From Rhizorhabdus dicambivorans (lineage in GTDB: Bacteria > Pseudomonadota > Alphaproteobacteria > Sphingomonadales > Sphingomonadaceae), in NCBI RefSeq assembly GCF_002355275.1, contig NZ_CP023451.1:186001-250000 (forward strand): a stretch of DNA of 64,000 nucleotides, written 5' to 3'. Shown piece by piece: positions 51,434 to 59,488 of this stretch (within the stretch, counting starts at the first letter, position 1; each line of letters begins with the position of its first letter). A program made the translations under genes and the position numbers. The notes beneath the pieces were generated by a model, which saw only the letters and a list, made by a program, of their open reading frames with translations, was not told the DNA's origin and did not search any database.

Positions 51434-52260
51434 CGGCCGGACCTTCCGTAGATGAGGTCGCCGAGCGTCACTGGGTCGGCCTTGGCGGCGCCTCGCGGGG
51501 CGGTCTGGCGACGATCTCCGAGGAACGGCCTCAAGCGTTTGACCGGGAAGCGGGTCGCGCGGGTCGCTGCGAGGGTGTCCCAGAGACGCACGAGACCGCC
51601 CTTCCCCGTGATCGTCAGCTCCTGACCCGGATTCGGATGGGTCGACCAGGAGTCGAAAAGCGCGCGCTCGAACTCGGGAATGGCGGACACATCCAGCGAT
51701 GTCGGCTTCGGAATGTTACCCCAGCAGAGGGAACCGTTGAGGAAGACGTTGAGGATCGGCGAATGAAGCAAGGCGGTTTCGGCCGCGGGCCGCTCGTTCC
51801 GCTCAAGCGCAAAGACTCCAAGCCGGCGCCGTGTGGCGACAAGGACGTGTGCCGGATAGGCAACCGGGACGATCGCGCGGCCGCCAAGCGCACGCAGTCC
51901 AGCCAGTTTCGCCGAGAGGTCGAAATAGGCCGTCCTCACCTGTGCGGGCACCCACCAGACCAGCAGGTCGGGATGGGCGACAAGCACCGTTTCGGGGAGA
52001 ATTTGCGGCGGGGCGACGCGGCCGAGCGCCTGCGACCAATGCCGCAGATGCGCCCGGGTCAAAGGCGTTCCAGCGGCGATGGTCGGCGCGCCGATAGCGT
52101 CGTGCTCGATCTGATGGATGCTGGCGAATGCCTCGGCATCTTCGCCAGGGGTAAGATGCGAGCCGAGGCCGCGAGCCCCGTCGCTTCTGTAGAGCAGGAT
52201 GGCGTTGGTCAGCATCATGCCGCCTGCGGTTCGCTCGAACTGCACGCAATGGTCAGTCAT
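51430..52260 (-). CDS. PRTRC system protein B
   Basis: A 276-aa protein starting MTDHCVQFERTAGGMML at 52260. Signature stretches include AILLYRSDG, LVWWVPAQVRTAYFDL, LHSPILNVFLNGSLCWGNIPKP and PEFERALFDSWSTHPNP, which identify PRTRC protein B. Activity unknown. Coupled to protein A by a 4-bp overlap and 10 bp after protein F. Confidence 0.9.
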   Translation of the reverse strand: MTDHCVQFERTAGGMMLTNAILLYRSDGARGLGSHLTPGEDAEAFASIHQIEHDAIGAPTIAAGTPLTRAHLRHWSQALGRVAPPQILPETVLVAHPDLLVWWVPAQVRTAYFDLSAKLAGLRALGGRAIVPVAYPAHVLVATRRRLGVFALERNERPAAETALLHSPILNVFLNGSLCWGNIPKPTSLDVSAIPEFERALFDSWSTHPNPGQELTITGKGGLVRLWDTLAATRATRFPVKRLRPFLGDRRQTAPRGAAKADPVTLGDLIYGRSGR

Positions 52261-52270
52261 GTCGGCCTCG

Positions 52271-53266
52271 TTATTCGGGAGGATAGAGTTCGATGAGATG
52301 TTTGGCGGCCCGCAGCAGCCGCGCGCCGGCGGCGAGTGACGCATGCCAGACATCGATCGCGGTGGAGTGCGTCATTGGGCAAAGGCCCGTCACGTCCATG
52401 AAACCATATTCCATGCCGTGACGCCCGACGTCGTCGACCTCGACCGCGAACTGTTCGACGGGAACGAGTGTCAGCGGCGGAAGCGGCGAACATTCCTCGA
52501 TACCGGGGACATATTCGTAGAGAACATCCATCTCGAGGCGCCAGGCGTGATGTTCGTCAGGCAAATTGGTGAGCGCCGCGTGGGCATCCCGCAATTCGCG
52601 CAGAGCCCGACGAAGGGCAGTCGGTAACTTCGACGTGGGCGCTGCCCTCGCGGCGAGCATCCATTCTGGCCGCCTGGCGTTCATTTCGGACGGCATGGTC
52701 TGGGCCGCGATCTCGCTGTCGTCAGCCCCATGGAGCGCAACGAGGGCCTCGCGCGCAGCGGCGTCCTCGGTCTCGCCGTCCCAATAGTACATCGAGATGT
52801 TGTCGAAGAGGTCATCGTAGCAGAAGATCGGGAGAGCACTTCCGAGCGTGCGCTCGAGCACCCGATACGCAGCCGCGCGCCACGGGATCGGCCGCTTGCT
52901 GTCCTCGATCCATCCGAGATCGAGCTGCCCGACACTGTCGCAGACGATCGCGACCGCCGGCGCCCCGCAGGATTCGCCGTTGAGCACGACGACGCGCAGG
53001 TCCGCGATCGTGCAGCTCCGCAAGCTTTCGAGGACCTCGGTCTGGAAGACCCGTTCGATATGTCGGCGCGCCTCAGGGCGCGTGCGGTGCACTGTCTCCT
53101 GCTCTTTCGAGGCGACCCAACTGCCGACGAGCTTATGGTGGGCCGCCAAAGGTCGATCGAACATCACCGGAATATCAGGGGAGATATGGACGGTCCGTCC
53201 TGCCAGATCAGCCGAGCGGAGGAAGGGAGAGTCCTGTGGGTGGCGGGATAGGATCGGCAGGACCAT
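52271..53266 (-). CDS. PRTRC system protein F
   Basis: A 331-aa protein, assigned by cassette order and by motifs such as LVGSWVASKEQETVH, DLGWIEDSKRPIPWRAA, IFCYDDLFDNISMYYWDGET and VEVDDVGRHGMEYGFMDVTG. The start at 53266 (MVLPILSRHPQ) fits the family's short beginning; the open frame extends to 53359 but codon use there favours another frame. Function unknown. Confidence 0.85.
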   Translation of the reverse strand: MVLPILSRHPQDSPFLRSADLAGRTVHISPDIPVMFDRPLAAHHKLVGSWVASKEQETVHRTRPEARRHIERVFQTEVLESLRSCTIADLRVVVLNGESCGAPAVAIVCDSVGQLDLGWIEDSKRPIPWRAAAYRVLERTLGSALPIFCYDDLFDNISMYYWDGETEDAAAREALVALHGADDSEIAAQTMPSEMNARRPEWMLAARAAPTSKLPTALRRALRELRDAHAALTNLPDEHHAWRLEMDVLYEYVPGIEECSPLPPLTLVPVEQFAVEVDDVGRHGMEYGFMDVTGLCPMTHSTAIDVWHASLAAGARLLRAAKHLIELYPPE

Positions 53267-53432
53267 CCTCGCGCGTGCCCGCGTCGAGGATGATCTTCGC
53301 ATGGAGGGCCTGGGCTTGTTTGCTGCAAGCAGGCCGGGAGAGTTCGGAAGTGTTGCCATGGTCGTTCTCGATCCAATGGAGCAGCGTGCAGCGCGGTGCG
53401 GCGGGGATGGCCGCCATTTGAACGCGCGCCAT
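53208..53432 (-). CDS. Possible small protein between PRTRC C and F
   Basis: A 74-aa frame whose ATG lies one base after the stop of protein C (TGACATG), so translation could be coupled. It reads MARVQMAAIPAAPRC then TLLHWIENDHGNTSELSRP and ends inside the 5' part of protein F in another frame. Third-position GC in its first 50 codons is high, better than the F extension in the same stretch. No known family; may be a genuine extra cassette member or chance. Confidence 0.45.
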   Translation of the reverse strand: MARVQMAAIPAAPRCTLLHWIENDHGNTSELSRPACSKQAQALHAKIILDAGTREDGPADPIPPPTGLSLPPLG

Positions 53433-53433
53433 G

Positions 53434-53640
53434 TCAGCCCTTGGTGCCGACAGCTCGGCGATATTCGGTGACGTGGACACCGCCAGTAACCCCGGCATCG
53501 ACCAGGTCGGCATTGAGGATCGCCGGGTAGAGGGTGGCGTGGTAGGCGCGCAGCCCCTGCGGGTCATTGGCAAGGTGCGGCGGCTGCGGGAGGTCGATAC
53601 CGTCATAGCGGTAGACGCGGGCAAGATGGTCGATCTGCAT
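53434..53640 (-). CDS. PRTRC system protein C (ubiquitin-like)
   Basis: A 68-aa protein, MQIDHLARVYRYDGIDLPQP, ending EYRRAVGTKG. The C-terminal VGTKG and beta-grasp-like pattern are family hallmarks; the terminal glycine fits a ubiquitin-like modifier handled by the ThiF and JAB proteins of the cassette. Known members have the same size. Confidence 0.9.
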   Translation of the reverse strand: MQIDHLARVYRYDGIDLPQPPHLANDPQGLRAYHATLYPAILNADLVDAGVTGGVHVTEYRRAVGTKG

Positions 53641-53685
53641 CGGAATGTCCTTGTTGGAATTGCAAAGGGTGTCGGTTGCTTCCGA

Positions 53686-54117
53686 TCACCAGAGGCTGGC
53701 GGGCTCCTCCGATTTTGCATCGGCCGGCAGGGCGCCCGCCGCTGGCGCGGCCGGCGTGCTCGCTGCGACTACCGGCTTGGCGGGTGCCGATGCCGCCTTT
53801 GCCTTCGCCGCCTCCGCAGACGCCGCGCGCGCGGCCTCGGCCGCGTCCCGCTGGGTCGCGATCTGATCGGCAAGCGCCATGCGTGTGGCAATCAGCCCAC
53901 CGAGCGCCCCCTCGGCGCCCTTCGCAAGCTCTGCATCGATCTCGGCGGCCGTCGCTGTGATCGAGATCGGACGCAGCTCGCCGGCCTCGGCCTTGTGCGT
54001 TTTGCCTTCGGCGACGCGGGGAATGATGATGAGGGTAACGACACCGTCATCGCCGGCGACAAGATCGAAGGCGAGCGAATAGCTGCCCAGCATGGGCAGA
54101 AGATTGGTGATCAGCAT
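53686..54117 (-). CDS. PRTRC system protein E
   Basis: A 143-aa protein. The N-terminal domain MLITNLLPMLGSYSLAFDLV and VVTLIIIPRVAEGKTHKAE match protein E, followed by a helical linker and an Ala/Pro-rich tail (AKAASAPAKPVVAASTPAAP). It lies between ParB and protein C as in other PRTRC cassettes. Function unknown. Confidence 0.88.
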   Translation of the reverse strand: MLITNLLPMLGSYSLAFDLVAGDDGVVTLIIIPRVAEGKTHKAEAGELRPISITATAAEIDAELAKGAEGALGGLIATRMALADQIATQRDAAEAARAASAEAAKAKAASAPAKPVVAASTPAAPAAGALPADAKSEEPASLW

Positions 54118-54150
54118 TGTGGGATTCCTTGATTGGAAAGTTGGGCGAGG

Positions 54151-55770
54151 TCAGGCGGCCAGTTCGGTGACAACCTCGTCGGCCTTGGCGGGCGGAAGCG
54201 AATTGGGCGGCGCATAGCGGCCATCGAGGGCCATCGCGCTTGGCACCCGGCCAGCCCAATCGAACCCGACAGCATTCAACATGCCGGAGATCAGGTCGCC
54301 CTTCTTGGCGCCGAGCAACTTTGCGAATGCCTTCTCGCCCATGTGCGCGACCAGGCCGCTCTCGGCGGCAATGAACTTGAGCTCGTCCTTCGTGTATCGT
54401 TCGAGAAAAGCGCGATCGACCTGCCAGACTGTCCGGATGTCGATGCCGAAGGCGCCGGCGAGATCGGCGACGTGCGCGAACGACTGGACGTCCCGGGCAT
54501 ATGCTGCCCCGATCGCAGCCAGCACCGTGGTGGCCTGAACCTCCGATAGCTCGCGGATCTCTGCGATCTTTTCCTTGAAACCGCGATCGGGGAACGCGGC
54601 GTCGACCAGCAGTGCAGCGCGCGAGGTCAAAGTGCCTGACTTGATGTGCGAAAGCGTGCCGGTCAGCGCTGCCACGAGGATCGCCGCCTGGGCGTTCAAA
54701 GGATCGTCGGCCAGCCCGCGGGCGAGCGCCGTGCGCCATGTCGCCTCCCGCAGGTCGGTCGTGCGGCCTGCGATGGACTTTGCGGTAACACTGGGCCCGG
54801 TGCTGGTGGAAACCTTGCGCACGACGGTTCCGCGACCGACCAGAGGTGCTGAAGGCGCTGCGTCATCGGTCAGACCGCCGATCTCACCGCCGTCCTCGTT
54901 TTCGTCGCCATCGTCGGCGAGAGCGTCATCATCGCCGTCATCGTGTTCGATCGCTGCGGCGGCGTCCTCGGCCTCGGCGGCCGCCTCCGCATCACGGCGT
55001 GCAGCTTCGACCGCCTCGGTCTTTAGCTGGAAGCAGGTAGCGTTGGTGCAGTGGCCATCGTCGACATGGGTGTCGAACAGGGCGCGCTGCGTCCCTGAAT
55101 TGAACGGACAGGTGGTGCATTCCGTTTTGTCGAACAGGGCATCGGCGAGGCGCTGCGTGACCTTCATGAGAAGATCGCGGGTCTTTGCGATGTCAAGGCC
55201 GGCCGCGATGATCGTCTCGAGCGCCTTGTCCTGCTTGTCGGCGGGAACGGCGGCGAGCAATTCGGCGTGTCCGACCTTGATCCGGCGCTCGTCGAGCGCG
55301 GTTTTGACGGTCTCGGAAAGGTCGGCGAGCGCGAGCCGGCGGTCCAGCTTTGCGCGGGACCAGCCAAGCCGCCGTGCAGCTTCAGCCCGGTCGCCTTGGC
55401 ACGCCGCGAGATAGCGAACGGCCGCGTCCGCCTGCTCGGTCTCGGAAGGATCATCGCGATCGTCGTTTTCGGCAATCGCCGCGTCGAGCGCCTCCTGGTC
55501 GGTCATCTCCCGGATCAGGACCGGCACCTCGGCGTTTTCGCCGAAGGCTTCCATTGCGGCCCGGTAGCGGCGACCGCCCGCGACGATCGTGAAATGCTCC
55601 GGCAGGTCGGCAGCGGGCCGAACCAGCATCGGCTGCAGCATGCCTCGCAAACGCAGGGAGGCGACGAGTTCGTCATGCTTCTTCCGGTCGAAATAGCGGC
55701 GCGGATTATAGCCCACGGCAATCCGGGCGAGCGGGACCATGGCGGTCCCGACAGGGTGCGATGCGGTCAA
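54151..55770 (-). CDS. parB: PRTRC-type ParB/RepB/Spo0J family protein
   Basis: A 539-aa protein. The ParB N-domain shows YNPRRYFDRKKHDELVASL and HFTIVAGGRRYRAAMEAF (the GxRRYRA motif for CTP-dependent clamping), then an HTH (DRAEAARRLGWSRAKLDRRLALADL). A central Cys pattern (CTTCPFN, CTNATC) is typical of the PRTRC subfamily, as is the long C-terminal domain. It is the first gene of the cassette; whether it acts in partition is not shown, and no ParA is in the window. Confidence 0.92.
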   Translation of the reverse strand: MTASHPVGTAMVPLARIAVGYNPRRYFDRKKHDELVASLRLRGMLQPMLVRPAADLPEHFTIVAGGRRYRAAMEAFGENAEVPVLIREMTDQEALDAAIAENDDRDDPSETEQADAAVRYLAACQGDRAEAARRLGWSRAKLDRRLALADLSETVKTALDERRIKVGHAELLAAVPADKQDKALETIIAAGLDIAKTRDLLMKVTQRLADALFDKTECTTCPFNSGTQRALFDTHVDDGHCTNATCFQLKTEAVEAARRDAEAAAEAEDAAAAIEHDDGDDDALADDGDENEDGGEIGGLTDDAAPSAPLVGRGTVVRKVSTSTGPSVTAKSIAGRTTDLREATWRTALARGLADDPLNAQAAILVAALTGTLSHIKSGTLTSRAALLVDAAFPDRGFKEKIAEIRELSEVQATTVLAAIGAAYARDVQSFAHVADLAGAFGIDIRTVWQVDRAFLERYTKDELKFIAAESGLVAHMGEKAFAKLLGAKKGDLISGMLNAVGFDWAGRVPSAMALDGRYAPPNSLPPAKADEVVTELAA

Positions 55771-55867
55771 GGCGGTTCTCCTAGTGAGAATGGCGGTGCA
55801 CGCGCTTGCTCGCGACGCGCACCCTTTCGGTGAGCCTGATGCTCACCCTTCCACTCCCCCTCCCCTT

Positions 55868-56881
55868 TCACCGCTCCGCCGTCTGGTCATGGAAGATGTC
55901 GGCCGCCCATTGCTCGAGCCACGGCTCGAACATCTCATCATGATCAAGATCGCCGGACTCGATGAGATCGCGGATTTCGGTACGGGCCTGCGCGATTGCG
56001 GCCTCCCAGGGATCGATCGGCGGAGGATCTGCGTCAGCAGGCCGTTGCTGCGGAAGGCGGCGCGGCCGCTCGGTTAGTCGGTGGTACTGACCGGCGAGCC
56101 ATTGCTCCATGTAATCGGCCACGACGCGATCGGTCTTGGAGATCCCCGCCTTCAGGGCTGCCCGACGCGCACCGACGCCATAGGCCTGGCTGTCGATCGA
56201 CGCGACCCGGTGTGCGAAAGGCAGAAGGAAGGGCAGTGCCGTGCCCTTGACGCCGAATGCGTGGAGCAGAACACCGGCCGGAAGAATCTGATCGAGATGG
56301 TCGATGACCGCGATCAGGCCTTCCGGTCCGTGAATATCGCGCCGGCACATGCTTCCGACACCGATCAATGCGCCGGGGCGGAGCGAACCCCAGAGCGCAT
56401 CGACACAGCGCTCATAGTCGGATGGTCGCCGGCCCTGGATCACAGGCATCAGTCTGTCGGCTATTCCGGCATCCTCGCCCAGGATGCGGCAGTCGCGATT
56501 GGCGCGGATGGTGCGCGACAGGCGGTCGAAGACTTCGTCGCGATCTCGCGCGATCTCAGCCTCGACGCAGTAATCGGCACTTGCCCACCATTGGAATGGA
56601 TAGGCCGCCGCGAGCGATACATAGTCCGACAGGGACCACGGGAAGCCACCATAGCGCGCAGTCGCGACGAAGCCTGCGGAGTCCAGGCAGAGGCCGGACA
56701 AACCCCGTGCATTCTGGAGTTGCCCCAGGCGCCATCCGGTCCATTCCCGCCAGCCGCGCTTTTCGGACCAACGTGAAAGCGCGTTCGCCGAGATGAGCGC
56801 GGTCCGGCCAAGCGCGCGTGCCCGCTGAAGGATCGGCCCATCGTTCAGGTGCGGAAGGCCGACGATGACGTTGATGGGCAT
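55868..56881 (-). CDS. TGT/DpdA-like (queuine transglycosylase-fold) protein
   Basis: A 337-aa protein. LCLDSAGFVATARYGGFPWS resembles the TGT motif DSGGFQ with its Asp, and HAFGVKGTALPFLLPFAHRVASIDSQAYG resembles the second catalytic Asp region of archaeal TGT and DpdA (xDSxxY). There is no zinc-binding C-terminus as in tRNA enzymes. DpdA proteins exchange guanine for 7-deazaguanines in DNA; a similar base-swap on element DNA is possible here but inferred. No preQ0 synthesis genes are present. Confidence 0.7.
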   Translation of the reverse strand: MPINVIVGLPHLNDGPILQRARALGRTALISANALSRWSEKRGWREWTGWRLGQLQNARGLSGLCLDSAGFVATARYGGFPWSLSDYVSLAAAYPFQWWASADYCVEAEIARDRDEVFDRLSRTIRANRDCRILGEDAGIADRLMPVIQGRRPSDYERCVDALWGSLRPGALIGVGSMCRRDIHGPEGLIAVIDHLDQILPAGVLLHAFGVKGTALPFLLPFAHRVASIDSQAYGVGARRAALKAGISKTDRVVADYMEQWLAGQYHRLTERPRRLPQQRPADADPPPIDPWEAAIAQARTEIRDLIESGDLDHDEMFEPWLEQWAADIFHDQTAER

Positions 56882-56968
56882 GATGCGCGCTCCGCTCGCA
56901 ACGGAAGCACGCGGACAATTGACGGTCGCGCATGTTCACGTTACGTTCTAATGAGTAGGAGATTTGCC

Positions 56969-57457
56969 ATGACGACGCCCAGCATCCGACACCTGTTCGA
57001 TCTCGACATAACGCTGCGGGATGCGGCGCTGGATATGGAGAACCGGCCGACCCGTCGGATGATCGCCAATGCGGCGATCGGCATTCATGTCGAGGACGCC
57101 TACTATTCGGTGCGGGAGCTGCGCGAGGCGGTAAGCTGGGTGCATGAAGGGGTTTCGGCGGGCAAGCTGAAGCTGGCGGAGATCCTGGGCAATGATGGTG
57201 CCGACGATTTTCAGCGCTGCATCTATTTCTGCCTCGCCGGCCGCGGCGTGGTGTCGATGCTCGACGATCTTGAATGGCTGGAGGATCTGCTGGAGCGGCG
57301 CGGGCGCATCGCAGGCGAACAGAAGCGCCTGAAGGAGACGGTGATGCCGCTCGTGAACCCCTATGTGGCCGACGCGCCCGATGGGCCGTTGGTCAGGATG
57401 GACGGAAATTTCGAGCAGGGACCATCTTGGTGGGCCGACCCGACTTTGTCGGCCTGA
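56969..57457 (+). CDS. Hypothetical protein
   Basis: A 162-aa protein; the ATG at 56969 (MTTPSIRHLFDLDITLRD) follows AGGAGA with 6-bp spacing, ruling out earlier in-frame starts. Helical, acidic; IGIHVEDAYYSVRELREAVSWVHEG and RCIYFCLAGRGVVSMLDDLEWLEDLL. No family recognised. The only plus-strand gene in this stretch; divergent from the TGT-like gene, convergent with the nuclease. Confidence 0.75.
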   Translation: MTTPSIRHLFDLDITLRDAALDMENRPTRRMIANAAIGIHVEDAYYSVRELREAVSWVHEGVSAGKLKLAEILGNDGADDFQRCIYFCLAGRGVVSMLDDLEWLEDLLERRGRIAGEQKRLKETVMPLVNPYVADAPDGPLVRMDGNFEQGPSWWADPTLSA

Positions 57458-57460
57458 CCA

Positions 57461-57964
57461 TCAGCGCTCGCAGCTCAGGCGGTTCCCGTGCCGCCAGCGC
57501 GACGGTTCGATCCAGTCTCCGGCAAAGGCCCCTGCCCTTTGCCTCCTGGCCGAAGCGAAGGCCGCATTATATGCGCGCAGGCGAGCGGGATCGTCTCTGA
57601 GATAACTCGCCTGCGGGGTCGCGAGACCCGCGCGGATAAGACGCTCTCCCAAATCCGCGCCGTCGACTGTAACGACCGCAACGGGGCGGCCATAAGAAGA
57701 CGAAGACACGAGCCGGATCGTCGCGGCCTTGGAACGCAGGGCGTTCGCGGCGAAATCCTGTGCGGCCTTCCCACACTGCCAACATCCCGAGGCGCGCCGA
57801 CAGAGCTGCCCGCGCTCGAATGCGTCGACCCCAAGCAACCGGAAATCGACGGCCACGGTATCGCCATCGAGCGCCCGCGCCTTCGCGTCGAAACTCTGAG
57901 ACCATGAGGGCGATGTGAGAGCGGCTCCGCCCGCGAGGATGATGGCCGCCGCGATCCGGATCAA
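57461..57964 (-). CDS. Secreted thermonuclease-like protein (SNase domain)
   Basis: A 167-aa protein with a signal peptide (MIRIAAAIILAGGAALTSPSWSQ). LDGDTVAVDFRLLGVDAFERGQ matches the SNase core DGDT...RLxGIDAPE, and YGRPVAVVTVDGADLGERLIRAGLA carries the second Arg (GRPxA). Expected to cut nucleic acid in the periplasm. In conjugative elements such nucleases (ParB/Nuc-like) are frequent. The start overlaps the upstream gene by 4 bp. Confidence 0.88.
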   Translation of the reverse strand: MIRIAAAIILAGGAALTSPSWSQSFDAKARALDGDTVAVDFRLLGVDAFERGQLCRRASGCWQCGKAAQDFAANALRSKAATIRLVSSSSYGRPVAVVTVDGADLGERLIRAGLATPQASYLRDDPARLRAYNAAFASARRQRAGAFAGDWIEPSRWRHGNRLSCER

Positions 57965-58161
57965 AATGTCATCTCCACCTCGACATGATCATCGGCCGCC
58001 GGCGTCGTGCAGACCCGGAATGGTTGCAGCGGATCGCCAGTGCGGACGATCGACAGCCTACCCGGCCGCTCGTCGAATAGGCGACCTGCGACGCGATTGG
58101 CGTTCTCGCGGCTGCAAAGCTGCAGACGCTTGGGCGACAATTCAAGACACGCGGCAAACAT
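57961..58161 (-). CDS. Small hypothetical protein upstream of the nuclease
   Basis: A 66-aa protein from the ATG at 58161 (MFAACLELSPKRLQLCSREN), which is preceded by GGGAGAAGCC. The stop overlaps the nuclease start (ATGA). The C-terminus DDHVEVEMTF is acidic. No known family. Confidence 0.65.
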   Translation of the reverse strand: MFAACLELSPKRLQLCSRENANRVAGRLFDERPGRLSIVRTGDPLQPFRVCTTPAADDHVEVEMTF

Positions 58162-58203
58162 GATGGCTTCTCCCTGCTGCGGGAATGATACTGGCTGACG
58201 CAC

Positions 58204-58812
58204 TCATGCAAAGATCGTCTTGTGAACCTTAGTGACCGGCAGGATCGTCCAGTCGCGCTCCATGAACCGGCTGATCGCATAGCCGCAGCGAGTCGCGGGA
58301 TCGCGGAAACTCAGGCGGCGGCCGCGCTTCACGACGATAAATTCGTCACCCACATGACCATCGGAGAAGGTCAGCGCCTGGGCCAGTTTGATCCGGTCGC
58401 CGTCCTCGATCTTGCGCGATCGGCGGGCCAGGTTGGCACGGCACCGCGCGCGCCAGTCGAGGGCGTGCTCCCGGTCGGTCGGGGTCAGAAGGTCGAGAAT
58501 GTGGCGGGGACAGCTATCCTCATAGGGGCCGACAGATTCGTCCATATCCTTGTAGCCGAAATGCTCGCCGGACTTGCTTTTGGGATTCCACATCACCTTG
58601 CAGACGATCGCGAAAACCTCCTTGCCGACGCCGTCGATCATCACCTGAGCCGCAGCATAATAGGTGCGATTCTGGGGGCAGGATGAGGCGAGCACCTTCA
58701 GTCCCTTGATCGTCCCGTCCGCCTCGCGGCTATAGGTGAATTGCGCGTCCAGATAATCCTTGGCGGTCTTGTGTCCGCCCATGTGGAAACGGGACATGGT
58801 GAGCCAGCCCAT
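58204..58812 (-). CDS. Hypothetical element protein
   Basis: A 202-aa protein (MGWLTMSRFHMGGHKTAKDYLDAQF). FTYSREADGTIKGLKVLASS and TYYAAAQVMIDGVGKEVFAIVCKV form a beta-rich first domain; the second half includes CPRHILDLLTPTDREHALDWRARC and a strand-rich end. Conserved in style among Sphingomonad elements, but no function is known. AGGAGAT precedes the ATG. Confidence 0.78.
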   Translation of the reverse strand: MGWLTMSRFHMGGHKTAKDYLDAQFTYSREADGTIKGLKVLASSCPQNRTYYAAAQVMIDGVGKEVFAIVCKVMWNPKSKSGEHFGYKDMDESVGPYEDSCPRHILDLLTPTDREHALDWRARCRANLARRSRKIEDGDRIKLAQALTFSDGHVGDEFIVVKRGRRLSFRDPATRCGYAISRFMERDWTILPVTKVHKTIFA

Positions 58813-58855
58813 CGGTATCTCCTGTGATGTCGGGGAAAATTCGGATTAGCGGCGG

Positions 58856-59140
58856 TCAGGCCGCCTCGAGGATCTGCCTGACCCCCTCGGCCGATGACGC
58901 CGTGTCGTCGCTGTCGCCAAACGCCAGAAGGTAGTTGAAGGCCTGCTCAGCTTTCGAGGCGGCGTGAATGATTGCGGTCTTGTCCGCGCGCAAAATGCCG
59001 AGCCAGTGGGCGACGTAGCTCGCATGATTGTCGTGCAGTTCGTTCGGCAGATCCAAATGCGCGCAAATCAGGCCGCTTCCGATCTCGGCGACATATCCTG
59101 ACAGTCCAGCCAAAAACGGCGGTTGGAAGGTGAAATCCAT
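58856..59140 (-). pseudogene. Truncated ArdC-like protein (C-terminal part only)
   Basis: The 94-aa frame from 59140 (TGGAGG 6 bp upstream) reads GYVAEIGSGLICAHLDLPNEL, NHASYVAHWLGILRADKTAIIHAASKAEQAFNYLL. It is the C-terminal part of an ArdC-type zincin protein: the intact copy at 61957 has TASFLLADLGI...DHAAYIASWLQLLKDEPRAIFTAASKAQ. The ssDNA-binding N-domain and the HExxH site are missing. It may be a remnant or a small stand-alone partner, since the frame is intact. Confidence 0.7.
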
Positions 59141-59488
59141 CGGTGCCTCCAGCACTGCCCAAAACCCCATGGCCTCCCCCGAGGCGGGGGTGGGCGGCGA
59201 GAGCGACCGGAGAGGCCCGCCGAAGCGGCGGGCTGCACCCGCAGGGGCGAAATGCAATGGAGCAGTCCGGCGCAGCCGGACTTGCAGCGCGCCGTGGCGG
59301 GCCTAGAAGGGAGCGCCGACCACTCCCGCCTTGAGGGAGGCCCGACGAACAGCGCCGCCGCGCCAGCGGCGACCGCTGGGTGCGGGCGAAGCCCGTGCCG
59401 ATCGCCTATGCGACTGGGCGGCCGATCCCGAGAGAGAGCGGCCGCCCAGGTCTTCTATCGTTGATGATCGCGAACGCGCCGCGCAGGA
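59141..59488. other. Non-coding region with hairpins after the ars operon
   Basis: No gene seen. It contains an 11-bp perfect inverted repeat CTGGGCGGCCG (59414-59424) / CGGCCGCCCAG (59439-59449), 40 bp beyond the acr3 stop, which may end the arsenic operon (no T-run). Several smaller GC-rich stem-loops lie at 59170-59300. Confidence 0.45.

Noticed and set aside
53267-53359. N-terminal extension of PRTRC protein F
   Set aside because: Codon third positions in this stretch are poor in GC in this frame and better in the small overlapping frame; the family begins near MVLP.
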